Positions 1-6,191 of a stretch of DNA of 16,917 nt are shown here, piece by piece (position 1 is the stretch's first letter; each line of letters begins with the position of its first letter). Source of the stretch: CAYNOZ01 sp964398955 (GTDB lineage: Archaea > Methanobacteriota_B > Thermococci > Thermococcales > CAYNOZ01); contig CAYNOZ010000028.1 in assembly GCA_964398955.1 (NCBI GenBank), positions 1 to 16,917 on the forward strand, read 5' to 3'. A program made the position numbers and the translations under genes. The notes under the pieces are model-generated. The model was not told the DNA's origin and did not search any database. It saw only the letters and a program-made list of their open reading frames with translations.

Positions 1-80
1 CATCTGCACAGATCTAATGTTTCCTCAAGTTTTTCCTTCTGCTTATCAGATGGATAAAGTCTGAACTTGTATGTAATCAT
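1..80 (-). CDS. tnpB: TnpB-type RNA-guided nuclease, N-terminal fragment cut by the window edge
   Basis: The minus strand reads MITYKFRLYPSDKQKEKLEE and continues TLDLCR to the window edge, 26 residues in all. The pattern YKFRLYP-x-x-x-Q-x-x-x-LE-x-T-x-x-LCR is the N-terminal signature of IS200/IS605/IS1341 OrfB (TnpB) proteins, which are RNA-guided DNA nucleases of mobile elements related to Cas12 (family knowledge). The RuvC catalytic residues, zinc finger and the element's right end with its guide RNA lie outside the window, so activity cannot be judged. The ATG at 80 is the only plausible start: the frame upstream meets a stop within 21 bases. It begins 22 bases after the stop of the 42-aa RHH-like gene and is probably cotranscribed with it. 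Confidence 0.8.
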   Translation of the reverse strand, partial: MITYKFRLYPSDKQKEKLEETLDLCR

Positions 81-102
81 ACACCCACACTCTAACCGTT
101 AA

Positions 103-231
103 TTATTTTTTCTCATGTTCTTTAATTAGTCGGTTTATTATTTCGTCATAGGTTTCGAGCCTCGTAATTTTTAATTCTTTAAGTCTTTCTCTTGTCTCTG
201 TTTCAATCTGTATAGTAGTAGGATCATCCAT
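103..231 (-). CDS. Small ribbon-helix-helix-like (antitoxin/VapB-like) protein, 42 aa
   Basis: I translated this minus-strand frame by hand: it starts MDDPTTIQIETETRERLKEL and ends INRLIKEHEKK. The pattern is a short beta strand (TTIQIETE), a helix (TRERLKELKI), a turn (TRLET) and a second helix (YDEIINRLIKEHEK), the layout of a MetJ/Arc ribbon-helix-helix DNA-binding domain such as small archaeal VapB-like antitoxins. The start is supported by a GGTGG ribosome site about 6 bases ahead of the ATG and by a TATA box at 265-273. The tnpB fragment follows after 22 bases. No toxin gene is visible next to it. It may autoregulate or control tnpB (inference); the fold assignment rests on pattern only. 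Confidence 0.65.
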   Translation of the reverse strand: MDDPTTIQIETETRERLKELKITRLETYDEIINRLIKEHEKK

Positions 232-264
232 ACACAACCACCATATCATAACTACATATCAAAG

Positions 265-273
265 TATATAAAA
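265..273 (-). promoter_or_regulatory. TATA box for the RHH-like/tnpB unit
   Basis: The minus strand reads TTTTATATA here, an archaeal TATA element about 35-40 bases ahead of the ATG at 231, predicting transcription start near 243 and a leader of about 12 bases carrying GGTGG. Directly upstream lies the inverted repeat AAAGTT-aa-AACTTT at 271-284, partly overlapping the TATA box. Confidence 0.5.
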
Positions 274-336
274 GTTAAAACTTTTTTTAGAAAAACTAGG
301 GATTACCATTAGAAGAATCTTATTAAGACTGTTTAT

Positions 337-654
337 TTACATGAGATTTATTTTTGGTATAAGTTCTAGTTCTATGAAATTTTCATCTAACCATATTCCT
401 CCAATCCATAGTGATTCTTCGAGAACTATTAAATATAGAGCTAAATATAGGACGAATATTATTCCGATTAAAGTTCTCCATTTTTTGTTATTGGAGATTA
501 AGTATAGTCCTGCGAGTAGTAGGACTACGCCCCAGAAAATAGATTTGATGAATTGTGCGTAAGGACTGATCAATAAGTAAAATTCTGGGTAAAATGTTTT
601 TAAGAGTACTAATCCTCCAATCACTATTAAAAATATTCCTATGAATTTTTTCAT
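337..654 (-). CDS. Small multi-pass membrane protein, 105 aa, partner of the PspC-domain protein
   Basis: Three hydrophobic segments are visible at about residues 4-20 (FIGIFLIVIGGLVLL), 38-56 (SIFWGVVLLLAGLYLI) and 61-78 (TLIGIIFVLYLALYLIVL), with basic residues between them, so this is an integral membrane protein. The paired short hairpin-like helices resemble the LiaI/DUF5668-type transmembrane modules often found beside PspC proteins (family knowledge, weak match). The ATG overlaps the upstream gene's TGA as ATGA, a four-base overlap that indicates translational coupling and one operon. The function is unknown; a role in an envelope-stress or membrane-organising complex with PspC is inference from the pairing. 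Confidence 0.7.
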   Translation of the reverse strand: MKKFIGIFLIVIGGLVLLKTFYPEFYLLISPYAQFIKSIFWGVVLLLAGLYLISNNKKWRTLIGIIFVLYLALYLIVLEESLWIGGIWLDENFIELELIPKINLM

Positions 655-1127
655 TTGATTTTACCTCTTAATAGTATATAAGCTCCGATGATCACCAGTA
701 GTATAGCTATTATTTCTCTGGTTGAGAAGAAAATTCCGAAAGGTATTATTCTTCGCACTATGATGAAAAGTCCTATTAATATTAGTGATATTGCAAAATA
801 TCTTATATTTTCGTTTTCTTCTCCTTTTATTTGTTTTTGAATCTTTTTTCCTTTGTCGTCTACTATTTTATCTACTGATTCTTCTGTTTCATCTAATATT
901 TTGTTTGTTCTTTTTTCCAAGCTTTCTTTGGACTTCGTGTTGTTTTCTTCTTCCGGCATTACGATTCCTAATATAAAGTAGAGTATTACGAAAAAGGGTT
1001 CTGCTAAGCATAGTAATATGTAGATTAGTCTTACTAAGGTAGGGTCTAATTCGATGTATTCTGATATTCCTCCCATAACTCCTAGGATGATCTTTTCATC
1101 TTTACTTCGGTGTATTCTTCCTTTCAT
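651..1127 (-). CDS. PspC-domain membrane protein with C-terminal transmembrane hairpin
   Basis: Residues 5-60 match the PspC domain: a basic RSKDEKI start, the GVMGGISEY motif, DPTLVRLIY, a transmembrane stretch and the closing IVMPEEE. PspC proteins sense or transmit membrane stress in bacteria; archaeal members are largely uncharacterised. A charged linker (about 61-108, rich in Lys and Glu, probably helical) follows, then two more hydrophobic segments at about 110-128 and 136-154. The start ATG has an AGAGG-like ribosome site about 8 bases ahead. It is the first gene of a two-gene unit with the 105-aa membrane protein. It is divergent from the valS unit, with about 150 bases to the candidate small ORF. 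Confidence 0.85.
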   Translation of the reverse strand: MKGRIHRSKDEKIILGVMGGISEYIELDPTLVRLIYILLCLAEPFFVILYFILGIVMPEEENNTKSKESLEKRTNKILDETEESVDKIVDDKGKKIQKQIKGEENENIRYFAISLILIGLFIIVRRIIPFGIFFSTREIIAILLVIIGAYILLRGKIK

Positions 1128-1237
1128 GATTAGCCTCTACTTATTTACACATGTATCTTGAACTCTAATTTAGAAACGTCTCAATTGTTTTTAAGAATTT
1201 CTGTTTGATGTAAATTTTGTTTTATTAATTTATTATT

Positions 1238-1246
1238 TTATAAATT
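1238..1246 (+). promoter_or_regulatory. Candidate TATA box for the valS transcription unit
   Basis: TTTATAAAT lies 30-39 bases ahead of the ATG at 1277, predicting transcription start near 1267 and a short leader. A second TATA-like run, TTTATATAT at 1292-1300, would give a start near 1320 inside the small ORF and a leader of about 100 bases for valS. The two cannot be separated by eye. Confidence 0.4.
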
Positions 1247-1276
1247 AATTTTTTATTGAAGGTATATTTTTTCTTT

Positions 1277-1417
1277 ATGAAATTATTTAGCTTTATATAT
1301 TATGTTTTAATTTGGTTTGTTTTTTTGGTTATGGGGGGATTAGTGGTTTTTTGTGGGTTCGTGGTTTTAAACCCAAAGCTTCTTAATTATACCTACTTCG
1401 ATCTAGTAGGTGTCTAA
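1277..1417 (+). CDS. Candidate 46-aa single-span membrane peptide directly upstream of valS
   Basis: The frame starts MKLFSFIYYVLIWFVFLVMG and ends NYTYFDLVGV. One long hydrophobic segment (about residues 4-32) follows a single lysine and leads into a short polar tail. The TAA at 1415-1417 is immediately followed by the valS GTG at 1418, so the two would be translationally coupled. A TATA box at 1238-1246 fits its start well. The ribosome site is weak: AGGT lies 14 bases ahead of the ATG. I recognise no family. It could instead be a chance open frame in a G+T-rich leader, so only homologues would settle it. Confidence 0.35.
   Translation: MKLFSFIYYVLIWFVFLVMGGLVVFCGFVVLNPKLLNYTYFDLVGV
1392..1410 (+). 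promoter_or_regulatory. Hairpin overlapping the valS ribosome site
   Basis: CCTACT (1392-1397) pairs perfectly with AGTAGG (1405-1410) around a 7-base loop. The 3' arm overlaps the AGGTG ribosome site at 1408-1412, five bases ahead of the GTG. If it forms, the helix would mask part of the valS ribosome site; opening by ribosomes finishing the upstream small ORF is a possible coupling device (inference). Confidence 0.35.
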
Positions 1418-4084
1418 GTGAAAGAGCTTCCTAAGGATTATGATTCGGATAAGGTAGAGAAGAAATGGCAGGAAAAATGGAGTAATATGGATGTTTATAA
1501 GTATGATCCGGAGTCTAAAAAGCCTACTTATTCAATTGATACTCCTCCTCCTTATGTTTCAGGGGATTTACATGTTGGACATGCTATGAGTTATACTCAA
1601 GCTGAGTTTGTTGCTAGATTTAAGAGAATGCAAGGTTATAATGTTTTTTATCCTATGGGATTTGATGATAATGGATTACCTACTGAGAGATATGTTGAAA
1701 GAGAATTAGGTATTGATAAGGAAGATTTCGGGAGGAAAGAGTTTATTGAGTTATGTAAGGAAACTACCGCTAAGGGTAGAAATAATTATCGTAATGTTTG
1801 GACTAGGTTAGGTATTTCCGTGGATTGGGATCTTCTGTACACTACAATTAGTGAGGAAGCCCAGAGGATAGGTCAAAGATCCTTTATTGATTTATATGAT
1901 AAAAATAAGGTTTATAAAGAGAAGGATCCTGTTATTTGGTGTCCTGAGTGTAAGACTGCTATTGCTCAGGCTGATCTTGAGGATGAAGAATTAAATTCTG
2001 AACTTGTTAATATTAATTTTCCTTTGGTTGACGAGGATGACTCCGTAGAGATAGCTACCACTAGACCTGAACTGCTTCCAGCATGCGTTGCAGTTTTCGT
2101 ACATCCTGATGATGAAAGGTATGAAGGTTTAGAAGGTAAAAAAGCTGAAGTTCCTATTTTCGGTCAAAAAGTCCCAATCGAAACTGATCATAAAGTTGAT
2201 AAAGATTTTGGTTCAGGAGTGGTAATGGTCTGTACTTTTGGAGACAAGACTGATATCGAATGGTGGAAAGAGCATGAACTTCCATTAAGGTTAGCAATTA
2301 ATAGAGACGGAACTTTAAACGAAAGAGGAGAAGAATACGAAGGATTAAATATGGATGAAGCTAAAAAAGAAATAACTAGAGACCTGGAAAGACAAGGATA
2401 CATAGAAAAACGTGAAAATATTTCACATGCAGTGCAAATCCATGAAAGATGTGACAACCCAGTTGAATACAATATAGAAGATCAATGGTTCGTAGAAATG
2501 CTGAATATTAAAGAAGAATTAAAGGAAAGAGGATCTGAAATCGATTGGTACCCTGAATACATGGAAAAAAGATTTGATGAATGGGTAGATGGATTAAAGT
2601 GGGACTGGTGCATATCCAGACAAAGATTCTACGGTGTTCCATTCCCCGTTTGGTACTGCGAAGACTGCGGAGAAATAATACTACCAGAAGACGAAGATTT
2701 ACCAGTTGACCCTACCGTGGATGAACCCCCAGTCAACGAATGTCCTAAATGCGGATCTGAAAACCTAGAACCAGAAGAAGATGTTATGGACACATGGTTC
2801 ATATCTTCGCTATCACCTCTAATCAATGCAAAATGGGAGGAAGAAGACTCTGAGATGGATGACATATACCCTATGTCACTTAGACCTCAAGGATATGACA
2901 TAATAAGGACTTGGGCATTTTACACCATACTTAAAAGCCACCTACATACAGATGACAAACCTTGGGAAGATATAATGCTATCAGGAATGGGACTAGCTGA
3001 AAAAGGAAAATCCTTCTCCAAATCCAAAGGAATAGTAGTAAAACCACTTGAAATGGTTGACAAATACTCAGCAGACGCACTAAGATGGTGGAGTAGCTCA
3101 GTAAAACTTGGTGAAGACTTAATATTCAGCGAAAAAGACCTAGTAGCAGGAGAAAAACTAATGGACAAACTATGGAACGCATCAAGATTCGTGCAACAAT
3201 TCCTACCGGAAAAAATAGAAAAACCAGAAGAAAAAGACCTCGAAACCATAGACAAATGGATACTACAAAAAATGAACGAAGCAATCGAAGAATCCACAGA
3301 AGGATTCGAAATCTACGAATACGACAGATCAAAACACATAACAAAAGAATTCTTCTGGCACGATTTCTGCGACAACTACCTAGAAATAGTAAAACAAAGA
3401 CTATACGGAGACGCATCAAAAGAATCAAAAAAAGCAGGAGAATACGTACTCTACAAAGTACTTCTTAACTCACTAAAACTACTAGCACCAATAATGCCGC
3501 ACATAACCGAAGAAATATATCAAAAAATGTTCAAAGAAATGGAACAAAAAAGAGAAAACGGAGAAAAATCAAAATCAATACACACATCAAACTGGCCAAA
3601 ACAAATAGAAATCGGAAACAAAGAAATATCAAAAATAGGAGACACCGCAGTTAAAGCAATATCAATGCTTAGAAAATACAAATCAGAAAGAGACCTCCCA
3701 CTAAACACAGAACTAAAAAAAGTAGACATCTACACAGAAAAACCATTAGAAAACTACAAACTCAAAAAAACAATATCAAGAGCAATGCAAATCAAAAAAC
3801 TAGAAATTCTCCACGAAAAACCAGAACTAGAAAGAGAAATAGAAGAAGTAAAACTCAACTACTCAAAAGTCGGACCAAAATACGGAAACAAAGTCAAAGA
3901 ACTAGAAAAATCAATAAACCAGAACAAAATAAAAACCAAAGACAACAAACTAGAAGTAAAAACAGAACAAGAGGTAATAACACTAGAAAAAAACGAATTC
4001 AACCTCAAAGAAAACTTCAAAATACAAGGAAAACAAGGGGAAATAATACAAAAAGACCAACTAATGATAAGAGTAAAAAAATAA
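1418..4084 (+). CDS. valS: Valyl-tRNA synthetase, archaeal type
   Basis: This enzyme charges tRNA-Val in the cytoplasm (class Ia). Visible landmarks are PPPYVSGDLHVGH with the HIGH-type motif at residues 52-55, a zinc-binding knuckle in WCPECKTAIAQADLE, the editing-domain motif ATTRPELLPACVAVFVHP, a second knuckle pair in WYCEDCGE and CPKCGSE, and the signature DTWFISSLSP. The second catalytic loop is SFSKSKG at 532-538 instead of the usual KMSKS-type sequence, keeping the key lysine (K535) but not the first lysine or the methionine. A helical anticodon-binding region and a lysine-rich tail follow. The length, 888 aa, is normal. The start is GTG with AGGTG five bases ahead. Codon use changes sharply near base 2280: T- and G-ending codons give way to A- and C-ending ones, with AAG lysines largely replaced by AAA. 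Confidence 0.96.
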   Translation: MKELPKDYDSDKVEKKWQEKWSNMDVYKYDPESKKPTYSIDTPPPYVSGDLHVGHAMSYTQAEFVARFKRMQGYNVFYPMGFDDNGLPTERYVERELGIDKEDFGRKEFIELCKETTAKGRNNYRNVWTRLGISVDWDLLYTTISEEAQRIGQRSFIDLYDKNKVYKEKDPVIWCPECKTAIAQADLEDEELNSELVNINFPLVDEDDSVEIATTRPELLPACVAVFVHPDDERYEGLEGKKAEVPIFGQKVPIETDHKVDKDFGSGVVMVCTFGDKTDIEWWKEHELPLRLAINRDGTLNERGEEYEGLNMDEAKKEITRDLERQGYIEKRENISHAVQIHERCDNPVEYNIEDQWFVEMLNIKEELKERGSEIDWYPEYMEKRFDEWVDGLKWDWCISRQRFYGVPFPVWYCEDCGEIILPEDEDLPVDPTVDEPPVNECPKCGSENLEPEEDVMDTWFISSLSPLINAKWEEEDSEMDDIYPMSLRPQGYDIIRTWAFYTILKSHLHTDDKPWEDIMLSGMGLAEKGKSFSKSKGIVVKPLEMVDKYSADALRWWSSSVKLGEDLIFSEKDLVAGEKLMDKLWNASRFVQQFLPEKIEKPEEKDLETIDKWILQKMNEAIEESTEGFEIYEYDRSKHITKEFFWHDFCDNYLEIVKQRLYGDASKESKKAGEYVLYKVLLNSLKLLAPIMPHITEEIYQKMFKEMEQKRENGEKSKSIHTSNWPKQIEIGNKEISKIGDTAVKAISMLRKYKSERDLPLNTELKKVDIYTEKPLENYKLKKTISRAMQIKKLEILHEKPELEREIEEVKLNYSKVGPKYGNKVKELEKSINQNKIKTKDNKLEVKTEQEVITLEKNEFNLKENFKIQGKQGEIIQKDQLMIRVKK

Positions 4085-4130
4085 TCAAAAAAACAATTAC
4101 AAAATATAACTAACTCTTTCTATATTCTAC

Positions 4131-4160
4131 AAAATTATTTTCCCTCAAATTTTCTTTTAT
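4131..4160 (+). terminator. T-rich run downstream of valS
   Basis: The sense strand carries ATTATTTTCC and AAATTTTCTTTTAT about 50-75 bases after the valS stop. Archaeal termination commonly uses such U-rich tracts. It lies at the convergent end of the candidate 44-aa gene on the other strand. Confidence 0.3.
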
Positions 4161-4269
4161 CAGTAATCTTCTTCAATTTTACAGCAGCTCGGAGATCATT
4201 CAAATCCTCCATGAAATGATCCTTGTATTTGAAATCATTATCAGATGAAATCTTATAATCATCAGACAT
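4135..4269 (-). CDS. Candidate small charged protein, 44 aa, unknown function
   Basis: The minus strand reads MSDDYKISSDNDFKYKDHFM, continues EDLNDLRAAVKLKKITDKRK and ends FEGK. It has an acidic first half and a basic second half with a probable helix (FMEDLNDLRAAVKLKKI), and no membrane segment or cysteines. Support for a real gene: a GGAG ribosome site five bases before the ATG (CTGGAGATAATATG) and a TATA-like TTTATATTA at 4320-4328 predicting a leader of about 30 bases. I recognise no family. It lies between valS and the prenyltransferase gene, reading toward valS. Confidence 0.45.
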   Translation of the reverse strand: MSDDYKISSDNDFKYKDHFMEDLNDLRAAVKLKKITDKRKFEGK

Positions 4270-4319
4270 ATTATCTCCAGAGAAATTATTTTTTAACCCC
4301 ATTAAAAAATCTTTGTATT

Positions 4320-4328
4320 TAATATAAA
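4320..4328 (-). promoter_or_regulatory. Candidate TATA box for the 44-aa small gene
   Basis: The minus strand reads TTTATATTA, about 50-60 bases ahead of the ATG at 4269. The rest of 4270-4401 holds no other gene that I can support. Confidence 0.35.
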
Positions 4329-4401
4329 TAGAATATATAGAATTACTCCGTATTATTTAGTTCGTGTGAAATTTCTTTATATTTTTTGTATTCATTGGTT
4401 T

Positions 4402-5316
4402 TTATGTTAAAATGATATTTATTAGGTATCCTAGACTCATTAGTAGTCCGTAGATTAAGTGTAGTTGTATCATGTATTTATTTGCGTTTTTGAATTTTTG
4501 ATAATTTTTATATTCGTTTTTAACGGTTTTAACTATTTTATATGTTATTGGGGCTGTTGTCAAGGTTATTAAGGTGTGAATTGGTAAGACTTTAATTGAT
4601 GTCCAAATTATTTGGTATAGATAAGTGGAGGTTAATATGATAATAAATATCCATCTAGCTTTTTTTCTTCCAATTCTAACTACTAAGGTATTTTTTCCTA
4701 TATCTCTATCTGATTTAAAGTCAGGGAATTCATTTATAAGCAGTACTAGTCCTAGTAGTATTCCTGGAATTAATGATGCTATGATAATTTCGTAAGATGT
4801 TGTTTTGGTTTGAACATAGTAAGTTCCAAGCCCTATCATGGGCCCGAAAATAATTACGTTTGATACTTCTGCAAAACCATTATAACTTAATTTTAATGGA
4901 TCTGCGGTGTAAAAATATCCAATAAATGCTCCGATCATTCCTAAAAATAAAACTCTTATACTTCCGATCTTTAGAGCTAAAAAAATTCCTAAAATTAAAC
5001 CAATTCCAAAGAATGTATAAGATGCGTGTAATATCTGTTTAGCAGATATTAATCCTTCTTGTATAACTTGGCTTCCTCCGCTAAATTCAGAACCGGATTT
5101 ATTTAAATCATCTGCTCCTGATTTATAATCAAAATAATCATTGCTAAGGTTAGCAGCAAGATGAATGGAAACAACACCTACTAGGGTTGCGAAAAATATG
5201 ATAGAATCTATACTTCCATAAGAATTTAATGCAACTAATGTACCTAATAAAACAGGAATTACGGAGGCAGCTAAGAATTTAACCCTTAAAGCTCGAAGCC
5301 ATAAACCTAAATCCAA
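4402..5316 (-). CDS. UbiA/MenA-family polyprenyltransferase
   Basis: This is an integral membrane enzyme that transfers a polyprenyl chain to an aromatic acceptor. The N-terminal WLRALRVKFLAASVIPVLLG is MenA-like. The two metal-diphosphate motifs are present: NLSNDYFDYKSGADD (N56, D60, D63, D69) and NEFPDFKSDRD (D199, D203). GGSQVIQEG (80-88) is another MenA-like element, and about eight hydrophobic segments span the 304 residues. The product could be a quinone or a methanophenazine-like carrier; the acceptor cannot be read from sequence, and no other quinone gene is nearby. The start is TTG at 5316. The frame extends 12 codons further (AGT at 5349) without an ATG, so TTG is the best guess. 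Sense-strand G+T falls from 34 of 60 bases near the start (5221-5280) to 17 of 60 near the end (4501-4560). Confidence 0.88.
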   Translation of the reverse strand: MDLGLWLRALRVKFLAASVIPVLLGTLVALNSYGSIDSIIFFATLVGVVSIHLAANLSNDYFDYKSGADDLNKSGSEFSGGSQVIQEGLISAKQILHASYTFFGIGLILGIFLALKIGSIRVLFLGMIGAFIGYFYTADPLKLSYNGFAEVSNVIIFGPMIGLGTYYVQTKTTSYEIIIASLIPGILLGLVLLINEFPDFKSDRDIGKNTLVVRIGRKKARWIFIIILTSTYLYQIIWTSIKVLPIHTLITLTTAPITYKIVKTVKNEYKNYQKFKNANKYMIQLHLIYGLLMSLGYLINIILT

Positions 5317-5699
5317 AATATCACTAATCCAATTAAATATTATAAGACTTCATCCATAAGATTATTTAACCTTAAAGTTAAAAAATACTGCGATGGATCA
5401 TATCTTTAAATCTTCGCAGGAATATTATTAACCTTAAATAGGTTTAGATAGACAAATTTAGTTAGATAAGAATTTTTAGAATAATTAAGGAAGACTTAAA
5501 AATTTTTTAAGATAGTCAGTTGATTTTATGGGAATTTTTAACCATTTCCACCTATATAGGGTAAAAGGTTATATATTAGGAATCAAAGATAATTTCATTA
5601 ATTTAAGTATGCTTAAGTAAATTAAAAAAGACAGATCTTATTTATAAAGATTTTATCAGGTTTTAAGGTTATTTATTCATGTTTTTTAGAAGTGGTATA
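5317..5699. promoter_or_regulatory. Divergent intergenic region between the prenyltransferase gene and ribL, rich in dyads
   Basis: No gene is supportable here; the longest ATG frames are 30 aa or less without ribosome sites. It holds three copies of a TTTAAGGTTAA-type motif (5366-5376 and 5428-5438 on the minus strand, 5662-5672 on the plus strand with one mismatch). It also holds a hairpin CTGCGA/TCGCAG (5388-5393 with 5414-5419), an 8+8 palindrome CTTAAAAA-t-TTTTTAAG (5495-5511), the perfect palindrome CCTATATAGG (5551-5560), and the ribL TATA box at 5641-5648. It presumably contains both divergent promoters. Confidence 0.5.
5641..5648 (+). promoter_or_regulatory. TATA box for the ribL-recJ-ftsY unit
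   Basis: TTTATAAA lies here, predicting transcription start near 5669, ten bases before the ATG at 5679 and about 31 before the ATG at 5700. Confidence 0.5.
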
Positions 5700-6161
5700 A
5701 TGGGGAAAGATGGTGTCAAAGTTTTCGTTGGTGGAGTTTTTGATATTTTACATGTTGGTCATTTAGATTTTTTGAGAAGAGCTAAGGAGTTTGGTGATGA
5801 ATTAGTTGTTGTTGTAGCTAATGATGAAACTGTTAAGAATATGAAGGGTAGAAGTCCGGTTAATCCTAGTCAGGATAGGTTAGAGGTAATTAAAGCTCTT
5901 AGAATTGTTGATGATGCTATAGTTGGGCATTCAGATGATATGTTGAAGACTGTTAAAGAGGTTTGTCCTGATATTATTGTTTTAGGTCCTGATCAGAATT
6001 TTGAGGAAGAAGATCTTAATAAAAGATTAGAAGAAAGAAATTTAAATTGTGAAATTAAAAGACTTACAGGTTTACATAAGAAGAAAAGGGCTAAGTCGTC
6101 TCAAATTGCTGAAAGGATTCTCAAAAATTATGAAATCTCAGATTTTAAATATCAAGAATAA
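5700..6161 (+). CDS. ribL: Archaeal FAD synthetase (FMN adenylyltransferase), RibL type
   Basis: This cytidylyltransferase-fold nucleotidyltransferase transfers AMP from ATP to FMN to make FAD. Landmarks: FVGGVFDILHVGH with the HxGH motif at 18-21, GRSPVNPSQDRLEVIKAL (50-67), DIIVLGPDQN (91-100) and the closing KSSQIAERI (132-140). It follows the Methanocaldococcus RibL pattern, including its length of about 150 aa, but the cysteine that precedes the last motif in that protein is not present here (KKKRAKSSQ). I chose the ATG at 5700 (MGKDGVKVFVGG), preceded by AGAAGTGGTATA; an in-frame ATG at 5679 would add MFFRSGI. A related glycerol-3-phosphate cytidylyltransferase activity is the main alternative. 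It is the first gene of a three-gene unit; the next start is 30 bases downstream. Confidence 0.85.
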   Translation: MGKDGVKVFVGGVFDILHVGHLDFLRRAKEFGDELVVVVANDETVKNMKGRSPVNPSQDRLEVIKALRIVDDAIVGHSDDMLKTVKEVCPDIIVLGPDQNFEEEDLNKRLEERNLNCEIKRLTGLHKKKRAKSSQIAERILKNYEISDFKYQE

Positions 6162-6191
6162 TTTTTTCTTTTGGTGTTCTGGGGGAGTGAG

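Noticed and set aside
1311..1365. G-rich stretch with several GG/GGG runs, possible two-layer G-quadruplex ahead of valS
   Set aside because: Runs are short and uneven, and the candidate small ORF with G+T-rich codon use explains them as well.
1354..1375. TGGGTT...AACCCA stem with TTCG, resembling a tRNA T-arm
   Set aside because: The loop is ten bases, there is no acceptor, D or anticodon arm around it, and the stretch is open in the 46-aa frame.
3126..3468. Long opposite-strand and +2 frames inside valS (arginine-rich or serine-rich products)
   Set aside because: They are shadows of valS created by its A-rich codons; valS itself has all family motifs.
5528..5620. 30-codon ATG frame upstream of ribL
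   Set aside because: No ribosome site and no recognisable composition; it spans the palindrome CCTATATAGG, which fits better as regulatory DNA.
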